A stretch of 64,000 nucleotides of DNA from Suilimivivens sp964393865 (GTDB taxonomy: Bacteria; Bacillota; Clostridia; Lachnospirales; Lachnospiraceae), in contig CAYMUW010000004.1 in NCBI GenBank assembly GCA_964393865.1, forward strand, positions 1 to 64,000. Direction: 5' to 3'. Below, one piece after another: positions 26,404-33,943 of this stretch. The notes beneath the pieces are model-generated. The model was not told where the DNA came from. It did no database searches and worked only from the letters and a program-made list of their open reading frames with translations. Position 1 is the first letter of the stretch. Each line of letters starts with the position of its first letter. Made by a program: the position numbers and the translations under genes.

Positions 26404-26443
26404 AAATACCGCTCAGATCACACAATCAAAGCGGTATTTTCAT
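26404..26443. terminator. bidirectional terminator between DUF5684 gene and anti-sigma gene
   Basis: AAATACCGCT / AGCGGTATTT with a 16-base loop between convergent genes, followed by a T-rich end on the plus strand. Confidence 0.7.
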
Positions 26444-26470
26444 GTTTACTCTTTCCTCTTTTTGAAATTT

Positions 26471-27427
26471 TTAAAAATGTGTTACTTCAATCTGATAATC
26501 ACATTCTCTGTCAGGATCATAAGAAATGTCCAGCTCGTACTCTTCTCCATTTACATACATTACGGAGGATGCCAGGGATACCCATAATGTAAGCTCAGTG
26601 CCTTGCTCCAATTCACCGGAAGGATCGCTGACCACCTCTACCTTCATTCCACAAAACCAATCCCTCTGCGTAATAACCTCATCTCCGGTGGCCTCCACCA
26701 CCCTTACGGTAACATTTTGATACAGAATTTCCGTGGCCTGTGTCCGGCTGCTTCCACTGTCCTTCGACATGTCTGTTATTGCCTCTTCGGAATCTTCTGC
26801 TATTGCTTCATCAGCTGTACCTTCCGCAGATAACTTATCCTGACTCTCCTTTAATGCGCTGTTCTCCTCCGCTGATTTTACAATGCCATCTTCAAACGAC
26901 ATTGCTGCTACATCATTCGTGGCTTCCTCATCTGCAAACGCCGCCTCTTCCTCCGGCTCCTCTGCTATATCCGACGCATCCGCGATCCCCGCTGCGGCAT
27001 CCGTCGTTTCCTCTGCCACTTCCATCATAGGCGCTGCCGCATCCGACGCTTCGTCGGCAGCCTCTGTTGTCGAAAAGCTCTTGCCCGTATTGATCTTGCC
27101 AAGAACAAGAACCGCCGGCAAAATCACAATCACACATATGGCTGCTGCCAAAACCGATTTATACTTAGCAAGGAAAATTACTTTCCGGCTGCCTGATTGT
27201 TTTTCCTGATTATTTACTTCCGCTTCCGTTTCATCTTTCTTAACTTCTTTCGCTTTAACTTCTTCCGTTTTAACTTCTTCTGCTTCCGTTTCTTCTATTG
27301 TTCCCTGCACTCCACTACTTTGTGAGATGATGGTCTTTGAGCTAAGTCCGGCTTCAATGCGGTCCCAAAGGTCCGGTAAATCATTATTCGCCAGAGCTTT
27401 GTATTCTTCTTCAAAATTCTTACTCAT
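26471..27427 (-). CDS. putative anti-sigma factor, single-pass membrane protein
   Basis: 318 residues. A short N-terminal cytosolic region (MSKNFEEEYKALANNDLPDLW) could bind sigma. A charged Glu/Lys/Val low-complexity stretch follows, then one membrane segment (SVLAAAICVIVILPAVLVLG, about 92-112). An Ala/Glu/Asp-rich extracellular linker leads to a C-terminal domain of about 90 residues without a recognised family. Start ATG 27427 overlaps the sigma stop as ATGAGTAA, and AAGGAGGTG lies inside the sigma gene. The role is inferred from coupling and topology, not from a recognised anti-sigma domain. Confidence 0.7.
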   Translation of the reverse strand: MSKNFEEEYKALANNDLPDLWDRIEAGLSSKTIISQSSGVQGTIEETEAEEVKTEEVKAKEVKKDETEAEVNNQEKQSGSRKVIFLAKYKSVLAAAICVIVILPAVLVLGKINTGKSFSTTEAADEASDAAAPMMEVAEETTDAAAGIADASDIAEEPEEEAAFADEEATNDVAAMSFEDGIVKSAEENSALKESQDKLSAEGTADEAIAEDSEEAITDMSKDSGSSRTQATEILYQNVTVRVVEATGDEVITQRDWFCGMKVEVVSDPSGELEQGTELTLWVSLASSVMYVNGEEYELDISYDPDRECDYQIEVTHF

Positions 27428-27989
27428 ATCCACACCTCCTTAGCTTTTTTATTGCATTCTGGTACTTCCATGTAACGGTTCCCATGGGAATTCCCATAAT
27501 CTGCGATATTTCCTTAAAAGTCAGCTCTCCCAAAACCTTCATGCTGACAACCTGTCTTTCTCCCGGTTTCAGCGTTGCCATGGCTTCCTCAACCGACATG
27601 CTCTGCACGACCTCGCCTTCCACATCCATAGAACTTTTGGCGGCTTTGATCATACCGGAATGTTCCTCTTCCTCCGCTTCACTTTCCACATCCTGCAGCA
27701 TGGCGGTTAATTCCTCCCGCTTATGCTTTCTCAAAAAGTCAATTGCCATATTCCTTGCCATGGTGGCAAGATACCCTTTGTGTCCGGTGCCGGGCTTAAA
27801 CTGCTCCGCCCTGTCCCACAGTCTGATAAAGAATTCGCTGGTTACATCCTCCGCATTTTCTTTAGACTGCAGGATCTCATAGATAATTCGGTAAATATAT
27901 CCCAGATAGCTTTCATAAATCTCCCTGAGGCCCTCTTTATCCCCGTGCACCATCCGTCGAACTGCTTCCTCAAATTGATGCTCTGTCAC
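27420..27989 (-). CDS. ECF-type RNA polymerase sigma factor
   Basis: 189 residues. Region 2 is EDVTSEFFIRLWDRAEQF and TMARNMAIDFLRKHKRE. Region 4 is EAMATLKPGERQVVSMKVLG with the helix-turn-helix TFKEISQIMGIPMGTVTWKY. The linker between them is longer than usual and acidic. It directs transcription of a stress or envelope regulon not identifiable here. It is translationally coupled to the membrane protein downstream, the usual sigma/anti-sigma order. Confidence 0.92.
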   Translation of the reverse strand: MTEHQFEEAVRRMVHGDKEGLREIYESYLGYIYRIIYEILQSKENAEDVTSEFFIRLWDRAEQFKPGTGHKGYLATMARNMAIDFLRKHKREELTAMLQDVESEAEEEEHSGMIKAAKSSMDVEGEVVQSMSVEEAMATLKPGERQVVSMKVLGELTFKEISQIMGIPMGTVTWKYQNAIKKLRRCGYE

Positions 27990-28050
27990 GGTTTCCTCCC
28001 TCTCTGTAATAAGATACGTTTTTCATTTTCTTAATTTATGGTTTTTTATC

Positions 28051-28092
28051 AAAAACAGGACAAGCAATTTATCATTGCAATGCCCTGTCCTT
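28051..28092 (-). terminator. terminator after dapL
   Basis: AGGACA/TGTCCT outer stem with an inner GCAAT/ATTGC helix, then TTTTT on the minus strand, 20 bases past the dapL stop. Confidence 0.7.
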
Positions 28093-28110
28093 GTATTCTA
28101 TGGGTTTTGC

Positions 28111-29325
28111 TTACAGCGCCTTAATTCGATCCACGGCTTCCACTGTATTTTCATAGCTTCCGAAGGCTGTCAGCCTAAAGTAAGTCTCTCCGCTGGGTCC
28201 AAAGCCTGAACCGGGAGTTCCTACCACGTTGGCATTCTCAAGCAGATAGTCAAAGAATTCCCAGCTTGTCATACCTTTCGGCGCTTTGAGCCAGATGTAA
28301 GGTGCATTCACACCACCGGAAACGATATAGCCTGCACTCTTTAATCCCTCCAGGATATATTTTGCATTGTTCATATAGTAAGCAACCTGCTTCTGCAGCT
28401 GTTCCTTGCCCTCAGGAGAGTAAACGGCTTCTCCGGCACGCTGTACAATATAAGGCGCACCGTTATACTTGGTTCCATGCCTTCTTGCCCACAAAGCATG
28501 AAGCGATACATCACCGCACTTCAAATCCTTAGGGATTACCGTATACCCCAGACGAACGCCGGTAAATCCGGCATTTTTGGAGAAAGAATGCAGCTCAATC
28601 GCACAGGTTCTTGCTCCCTGACACTCATAAATGGAATGCGGTACATCCTCCTCAGAAATATAAGCCTCATAAGCGGCATCATAAATAATCACAGCGCCCA
28701 CCTTATTGGCATAATCAACCCATTCCTGAAGCTGCGCCTTGGTAATGGTGGAGCCGGTAGGATTGTTGGGGAAGCAAAGATAAATCAAATCTGGCGTTTC
28801 CTTGGGAAGTTCAGGCGCAAAATTGTTGTCTGCCGTACAAGGCATGTAAATTACATCACTCCATGTTTCCTTTGCAGCATCATATACACCTGTTCTTCCT
28901 GCCATGACATTGGTATCCACATAGACGGGATATACGGGATCACATACCGCAATTTTATTATCCACACTGAATATTTCCTGAATATTTCCCGAATCACATT
29001 TTGCACCGTCGGATACAAAAATCTCGTCCGCCGTAATGTCACAACCTCTTGCCTTGTAATCATTCTCCGCAATGGCATTTCTCAAAAACTCATAGCCCAA
29101 ATCCGGCGCATAACCTCTAAAGGTCTCTGCCTTTGCCATTTCATCCACCGCACCGTGAAGGGCTGTAATGATTGCAGGCGCCAAAGGCTGGGTTACATCC
29201 CCAATGCCAAGGCGGATAATCTTTTTATCGGGATTGGCCTGCGCATAAGCATTTACCTTTTTCCCTATGGTGGAAAAGAGGTAGCTTCCCGGAAGCTTTA
29301 AATAGTTGTCATTGATTTTAAACAT
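28111..29325 (-). CDS. dapL: LL-diaminopimelate aminotransferase
   Basis: 404 residues, PLP aminotransferase fold type I. The PLP lysine is in HSFSKNAGFTGVRLGYT. Other segments: RLGIGDVTQPL, DPVYPVYVDTNVMAG and CFPNNPTGS. It converts tetrahydrodipicolinate directly to LL-diaminopimelate, bypassing the succinylase or acetylase branches, for lysine and peptidoglycan. AGGAGGAG precedes the start. It lies 56 bases after dapF on the same strand, so two consecutive steps are in one operon. Confidence 0.95.
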   Translation of the reverse strand: MFKINDNYLKLPGSYLFSTIGKKVNAYAQANPDKKIIRLGIGDVTQPLAPAIITALHGAVDEMAKAETFRGYAPDLGYEFLRNAIAENDYKARGCDITADEIFVSDGAKCDSGNIQEIFSVDNKIAVCDPVYPVYVDTNVMAGRTGVYDAAKETWSDVIYMPCTADNNFAPELPKETPDLIYLCFPNNPTGSTITKAQLQEWVDYANKVGAVIIYDAAYEAYISEEDVPHSIYECQGARTCAIELHSFSKNAGFTGVRLGYTVIPKDLKCGDVSLHALWARRHGTKYNGAPYIVQRAGEAVYSPEGKEQLQKQVAYYMNNAKYILEGLKSAGYIVSGGVNAPYIWLKAPKGMTSWEFFDYLLENANVVGTPGSGFGPSGETYFRLTAFGSYENTVEAVDRIKAL

Positions 29326-29381
29326 TGCTTACTCCTCCTGTCTTCCGCAGTTTTCTGCAGTTTTGTTCCTTGCATGTATTC

Positions 29382-30221
29382 TTACAGTTCAATTTCACCC
29401 TCAAACACTGTGGTGGCAGGTCCGGTCATATAGACCAGATTGGTCTGACGGTCCCACTGAATCTGCAAATTTCCACCTAATAGTTTAACAGTTACCTGTT
29501 CCTTCGTCAAACCATTTAATACGGCTGCCACAACACTGGCGCAGGCCCCGGTTCCACAGGCAAGTGTCTCTCCCGTTCCTCTCTCCCAAACACGCATCTC
29601 AATCGCTGCCTCATCCAAAACCCGGATAAACTCTGTATTAATACGGTTGGGAAACCGCACATGATTTTCAAACTTCGGTCCCAGCTTTTCAAGAGGCAGA
29701 TCCGCCACCTGATCCATAAAGATTACCGCATGAGGATTGCCCATTGACACACATGTCATTTCATATATGTCATCCTCTACTTCCAGCCTTTCCGCTATTG
29801 CTTCCTCCCTGTCACAGATTACCGGAATGTCTTTTGCCTTTAAAACGGGAGAACCCATATTGACTCTTACGGTCGATACTTTTCCGTCCGCTACGTTTAA
29901 ATCAAGATATTTTATTTTTCCACAGCTGATAATGCTGATGCTTGTTTTATTCGTCAGCCCTTTATCATAAACAAATTTTCCAACACAGCGAATTCCGTTT
30001 CCGCACATTTCCGCTCTGGAACCGTCCATGTTATACATTTCCATTTCAAAATCCGCTTCCGCAGAAGAATTGATAAAAATCACCCCGTCTCCGCCAATTC
30101 CGAAATGTCTGTCGCTCAGCTTTTTGACAATCTGCGGCTTTTCCTCCACCGGAATGATTTCCTTAGAACCATCCACATAAATATAGTCGTTTCCGCAGCC
30201 ATGCATCTTGGTAAATTTCAT
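29382..30221 (-). CDS. dapF: diaminopimelate epimerase
   Basis: 279 residues from MKFTKMHGCGNDYIYV; the longer open frame lacks a ribosome site and AAAGGCGGG supports ATG 30221. The catalytic cysteines are in EMCGNGIRC and ACGTGACAS. It interconverts LL- and meso-diaminopimelate, acting directly on the DapL product. A terminator or promoter upstream is not obvious. Upstream sequence is pseudogene debris. Confidence 0.95.
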   Translation of the reverse strand: MKFTKMHGCGNDYIYVDGSKEIIPVEEKPQIVKKLSDRHFGIGGDGVIFINSSAEADFEMEMYNMDGSRAEMCGNGIRCVGKFVYDKGLTNKTSISIISCGKIKYLDLNVADGKVSTVRVNMGSPVLKAKDIPVICDREEAIAERLEVEDDIYEMTCVSMGNPHAVIFMDQVADLPLEKLGPKFENHVRFPNRINTEFIRVLDEAAIEMRVWERGTGETLACGTGACASVVAAVLNGLTKEQVTVKLLGGNLQIQWDRQTNLVYMTGPATTVFEGEIEL

Positions 30222-30355
30222 ATGAGTAACCCGCCTTTCACATATCAGCAAAAAATTGTTAAGCTCTGCTTTTATTCCAATATATATTTTACCACAATCT
30301 TTCATATCTTAAATAATCTTCTTTGCGGTCTGATATGCAAAAAGTGCTGTCTGGA

Positions 30356-30532
30356 TCACCAGCAAATAATTACCTTAAATAAATCTCCGTCTATTTCTAC
30401 CGTCAGTTTCCCTCCCTGCAGTTCCACAAAGCTTCTTGCAATGGCAAGTCCTAAGCCGCTTCCTTCCGTATTCCGGGAGCTGTCTCCCGACTTTTCCGCA
30501 TTTACATATACACGGGTACCGGGCATGGCATA
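30356..30532 (-). pseudogene. sensor histidine kinase C-terminal remnant
   Basis: Only a fragment of the HATPase domain is left: MPGTRVYVNAEKSG joined to DSSRNTEGSGLGLAIARSF (G2 box) and then the last strands. The stretch that normally separates these two blocks is missing, so there was an internal deletion as well as loss of the N-terminus. It is out of frame with the preceding glycosyltransferase fragment. Confidence 0.75.
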
Positions 30533-31000
30533 CCATATCCACCATTTGGTTCCTATGGAGTTTGTTATTCTTTTTCTGATACTCCCAAAGAACCGCCTGA
30601 TAATATTCCTCAGCCCTTCCGGCAATATTGCCGGACTCGTAATCCCATGCGGTATCTGCTGCCCCCTGCCGGAGAATATTAAGTTCCTTTTTCTCCAGAA
30701 TATCCATCAGCTTTTGGGCAAAGCTCCGCTGCGCATCCGCTATTTCCGTGTCATTTTCTCCTGACAATTGTGTCATATATCCGTTGACTCCATCGATCAC
30801 AATATCCTCCGTGCCGGTAGCCTTAAGAGCCAAAACCGGCGTTCCTGCTGCCATAGCCTCCAGCAGCACGATGCCCTGTGTTTCTGATCTTGATGTAAAA
30901 AGAAACAGCTCTGACGCCCTTTACGCCAAATACTGAAATACTGCGTCGCCTAGTAAATAGCCCGCACCCACAAACCCGATATTCCCCCTGACCGCCCATA
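30533..31000 (-). pseudogene. GT4-family glycosyltransferase remnant
   Basis: The C-terminal Rossmann half of a GT-B enzyme: NIGFVGAGYLLGDAVFQYLA, then an in-frame TAA, then ASELFLFTSRSETQGIVLLE and AMAAGTPVLALKATGTEDIV (the EX7E donor-site region). The N-terminal domain is absent. It runs into the histidine kinase remnant near 30532. The region 31001-31200 upstream contains no recognisable gene. Confidence 0.75.
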
Positions 31001-31203
31001 TTCCTGCAAACGGCATATTTCCTCTCATTCTGCCCTGCCAGCTCTTTCATCCCTTGAGTTACTTTTCATCATATATAACGTAAAAACCCAGTCGTCTGCT
31101 TCATGGATTTCCAAAAACATCCTTACTTTTTTCTCTACTACATTAACCCGGAAATCTAAACAGGAACCGGATGCAGTTCTTAAATATTTCTAAAGATTTA
31201 CGG

Positions 31204-31246
31204 ACAAAAAAATATCCCTTAAACCTTACATTGGTTTAAGAGATAT
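31204..31246 (-). terminator. terminator after the ANTAR gene
   Basis: Stem 31212-31225 with 31233-31246 (one mismatch) and a T7 run on the minus strand. Confidence 0.9.
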
Positions 31247-31276
31247 CCTTTTCTTCCCGATAGTCTCCAAAATATA

Positions 31277-31828
31277 TCAGCCCCTCATCATGGTAAGTAC
31301 CATTTGAGCCGTTTCCACCATATTGGTTCCGCTGTCCATGCTGCACTTTTGAATATATCTGTGTGCCTCCTCCTCGGACATATGATTTCTGTTCATCAAC
31401 ACCTCTTTGGCTTCCTTGATCAGCTTTAATTCCTCCGCGTTTCTCTCTCTGGGGCCGGACCGGTGCTTCCTTCTGCGCCTTTCGATCCCCTGGATCATCA
31501 TATCCACCGTGTTGATAAGATCATGAACCTTCAGCGGCATGGACAAACACATAATACCGCCTTCCACCATTCCTCCGGCTATAATGGTCTGTGAGGCCAT
31601 AAGAAGCATTTCAAAGCCAAAAGGAAGATCCGCATACAATTGGGAATAAATCATATCTGCAAGCTTATACCCGCATATCATAACGCCGCCATTCAGATTG
31701 TCAGCAAGGGCAATTGCCTGTGCACCTGTAGTGCATATTCCTGATACCGGTATACCGTTTCTTATGAGCAGATTTTTTATGTTTTTGGCATCATCCACTT
31801 TTGGAAGGACTACAATTACGCCTGTCAT
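31277..31828 (-). CDS. ANTAR-domain RNA-binding antitermination regulator
   Basis: 183 residues. The N-terminal part is a receiver-like domain (VIVVLPKVDDAKNIKNLL) in which the usual phosphoacceptor pattern is not obvious. The C-terminal ANTAR domain reads ELKLIKEAKEVLMNRNHMSE then EEAHRYIQKCSMDSGTNMV. ANTAR proteins bind paired hexaloop RNA hairpins and prevent termination, often in nitrogen genes. It starts 34 bases after glnA on the same strand, so a nitrogen-control role is likely. I found no clear dual-hexaloop target in the glnA leader. Confidence 0.88.
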   Translation of the reverse strand: MTGVIVVLPKVDDAKNIKNLLIRNGIPVSGICTTGAQAIALADNLNGGVMICGYKLADMIYSQLYADLPFGFEMLLMASQTIIAGGMVEGGIMCLSMPLKVHDLINTVDMMIQGIERRRRKHRSGPRERNAEELKLIKEAKEVLMNRNHMSEEEAHRYIQKCSMDSGTNMVETAQMVLTMMRG

Positions 31829-31862
31829 GCGTGCACCACCTCATCTCCTCCGAAAAATATGC

Positions 31863-33197
31863 CTAAAACTGATTGAGATATTGATTGATTTCCCAGTCTG
31901 TAACCTGAGACCGATAATTTGCCCACTCCGCTTTCTTAGCTTCAATATATTTGGAGGAAACATGCTTTCCCAAAACCTCCTGCACAAACTCATCCTTTTC
32001 CAATTCATAAACTGCTTCGATCAATGTGCCCGGAATGGCTTCAATGCCAAGCTCCTTTTTCTTCCCGGCAGATAATTCAAAAATGTTGCAGTTTACGCTG
32101 GCAGGCGGTTCAATCTTATTGACAATACCGTCAAGCCCTGCCCGAAGGCATACAGCCAGTGCCAGATAAGGATTGGCCGAAGGATCCGGACAGCGCAGCT
32201 CAATTCGCGTTCCCTCTCCTCTTGTAACAGGAATACGAATCAACGGACTTCTGTTTGTTGCACTCCATGCAATGTATACAGGCGCCTCATATCCGGGCAC
32301 CAGACGTTTATAGGAATTAACCAACGGATTGGTGATGGCCGTCATCCCTTTCATATGCTTGATAATACCGCCAATAAAATAATATGCTTCCCTGCTTAAG
32401 CCTAATTCATCATTGGGGTCGTTAAATATATTTTTTCCATCCTTGGAAAGGGACATGTTAATATGCATACCGGAGCCGTTTACACCAAATTTGGGCTTGG
32501 GCATAAAGGTTGCATGAAGTCCATGTCTCTTGGCAATGGTTTTCACTGCAAGCTTGAAGGTCATAATATTGTCTGCGGTTGCCAGCGCTTCATCATACCT
32601 GAAATCAATTTCATGCTGTGCCGGAGCCACCTCATGGTGAGACGCCTCGATCACAAACCCCATATCCTCAAGAGTGAGCACCATGTCTCTTCTGGCATTC
32701 TCGCCCAAATCCAAAGGTCCCAAATCAAAATAGCCTGCCTTCTCGTGGGTCAGTGTGGTAGGCATCCCGTTTTCATCCGTATGGAAAAGGAAGAACTCGC
32801 ATTCCGGCCCAACCTCAAAAACATAACCCAAATCCGCTGCCTCTTTAATGGCACGCTTCAATATATATCTGGGATCTCCCTCAAAGGGCTCGCCGTTAGG
32901 ACGATAGACGTCGCAGATCAGTCTTGCCACCTTGCCCTGCTGAGGTCTCCAGGGAAAAATTTCAAGCGTGCTCAAATCAGGATAGAGATACATATCCGAC
33001 TCCTCAATCCTGACAAACCCCTCAATGGAGGAACCGTCAAACATACATTTATTGTCCAATGCCTTTTCCAGCTGGCTGGCTGTAATCGCCACATTCTTCA
33101 AGCTTCCGAACATATCCGTGAACTGCAGTCTGATGAACTCCACGTCCTCATCATTTACAAGGTTCAAGATATCTTCCTTTGAATAGTTCTTCATCAT
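31863..33197 (-). CDS. glnA: glutamine synthetase type I
   Basis: 444 residues, the short GSI-alpha length. Motifs: DGSSIEGFVRIEESDMYL (start of the active site), GPECEFFLF, HHEVAPAQHEID, and KRLVPGYEAPVYIAWS with NRSPLIRIP. It makes glutamine from glutamate, ammonium and ATP. No adenylylation Tyr region of the beta type is present, so feedback control by metabolites is likelier. The leader contains a near-perfect 25-bp hairpin (33247-33301), and the ANTAR regulator follows in the same unit. Confidence 0.96.
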   Translation of the reverse strand: MMKNYSKEDILNLVNDEDVEFIRLQFTDMFGSLKNVAITASQLEKALDNKCMFDGSSIEGFVRIEESDMYLYPDLSTLEIFPWRPQQGKVARLICDVYRPNGEPFEGDPRYILKRAIKEAADLGYVFEVGPECEFFLFHTDENGMPTTLTHEKAGYFDLGPLDLGENARRDMVLTLEDMGFVIEASHHEVAPAQHEIDFRYDEALATADNIMTFKLAVKTIAKRHGLHATFMPKPKFGVNGSGMHINMSLSKDGKNIFNDPNDELGLSREAYYFIGGIIKHMKGMTAITNPLVNSYKRLVPGYEAPVYIAWSATNRSPLIRIPVTRGEGTRIELRCPDPSANPYLALAVCLRAGLDGIVNKIEPPASVNCNIFELSAGKKKELGIEAIPGTLIEAVYELEKDEFVQEVLGKHVSSKYIEAKKAEWANYRSQVTDWEINQYLNQF

Positions 33198-33246
33198 AGT
33201 ATTCTTTCCTTTCTCTTATCTTTAATCCCCTATCAATAAAACACAT

Positions 33247-33301
33247 AAAGGCGCTCATACATCAGCCGGACATACTGTCAGACCAATATATGAACGCCTT
33301 T
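33247..33301 (-). promoter_or_regulatory. long hairpin at the 5' end of the glnA transcript
   Basis: A stem of about 25 base pairs, with some G-U pairs and one mismatch, begins AAAGGCGTTCATATATTGG. It starts within a few bases of the predicted transcription start and ends about 50 bases before the glnA start codon. The exit sequence TTTATGTGTTTTATT is only moderately T-rich. It could be an attenuator, a protein-binding site or an mRNA stabiliser. Confidence 0.6.
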
Positions 33302-33311
33302 GTTCTGTTAC

Positions 33312-33341
33312 ATGATAACAGCCCCTTTGTGCGTTTGTCAA
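33312..33341 (-). promoter_or_regulatory. promoter of glnA
   Basis: TTGACA (33336-33341) and TATCAT (33312-33317) lie on the minus strand with an 18-base spacer. Confidence 0.7.
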
Positions 33342-33454
33342 TACCATATTTCCAATTCAGGTCCTGCGTAAGGTAACGGTTTAGATTGCAATTCCTTGCA
33401 TAAAAGCCCGCCCCTACTAATATGATAATAAAAAGAACGTAACGGGGATATCTT

Positions 33455-33943
33455 ATGAGCTCCAAAACCAAAATCGTTGTACTTCATCTGAAAGAATTAA
33501 TATATACCGGCATCTTTGCCCTGCTGGGAATATTATTTATCATTCTTCTGATTATTATGTTCGTTCCAAAGGATAAAAAAGAAGCAGAGGCTGTAGAAAC
33601 CCCTGCTGCTTCCTACGTCCCCGGTATCTACACCACCTCTCTGATCTTAAACGACAATGCGGTGGACGTAGCGGTTACCGTGGATGAAAACAACATCAAC
33701 GATATACGTATTGTAAACTTGGACGAAGCCGTAACCACCATGTTTCCGCTTCTGGAGCCTTCCTTTGATGTACTGGCTAATCAGATTATTCAAAATCAAT
33801 CTCTGGACGGCATTACATATGCGGATGATAACAAATATACCTCCATGGTGCTTTTAAATGCCATTAAGGCCTCTCTGGAAAAGGCCGCTCCCTCACCTTC
33901 GGCAAACCCTACAGCTTCTCCAACTGCTCCATCCAAATCCTGA
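33455..33943 (+). CDS. membrane-anchored FMN_bind-like protein
   Basis: 162 residues: one membrane segment (about 18-38), a spacer, then about 85 residues with the FMN-binding-domain pattern: YVPGIYTTSLIL, VDVAVTVDENNINDIRIVN, and a C-terminal YTSMVLLNAIKASLEKA. The usual SGAT motif that carries covalent FMN is replaced by DDNKYTS, so flavinylation is unlikely. A Pro/Ser/Thr-rich tail follows. Its 3' end overlaps the convergent nadE gene by 35 bases. Function unknown. Confidence 0.65.
   Translation: MSSKTKIVVLHLKELIYTGIFALLGILFIILLIIMFVPKDKKEAEAVETPAASYVPGIYTTSLILNDNAVDVAVTVDENNINDIRIVNLDEAVTTMFPLLEPSFDVLANQIIQNQSLDGITYADDNKYTSMVLLNAIKASLEKAAPSPSANPTASPTAPSKS

Noticed and set aside
33262..33471. 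69-residue ORF upstream of glnA
   Set aside because: It covers the glnA promoter and hairpin; there is no ribosome site and the sequence is explained by regulatory elements.
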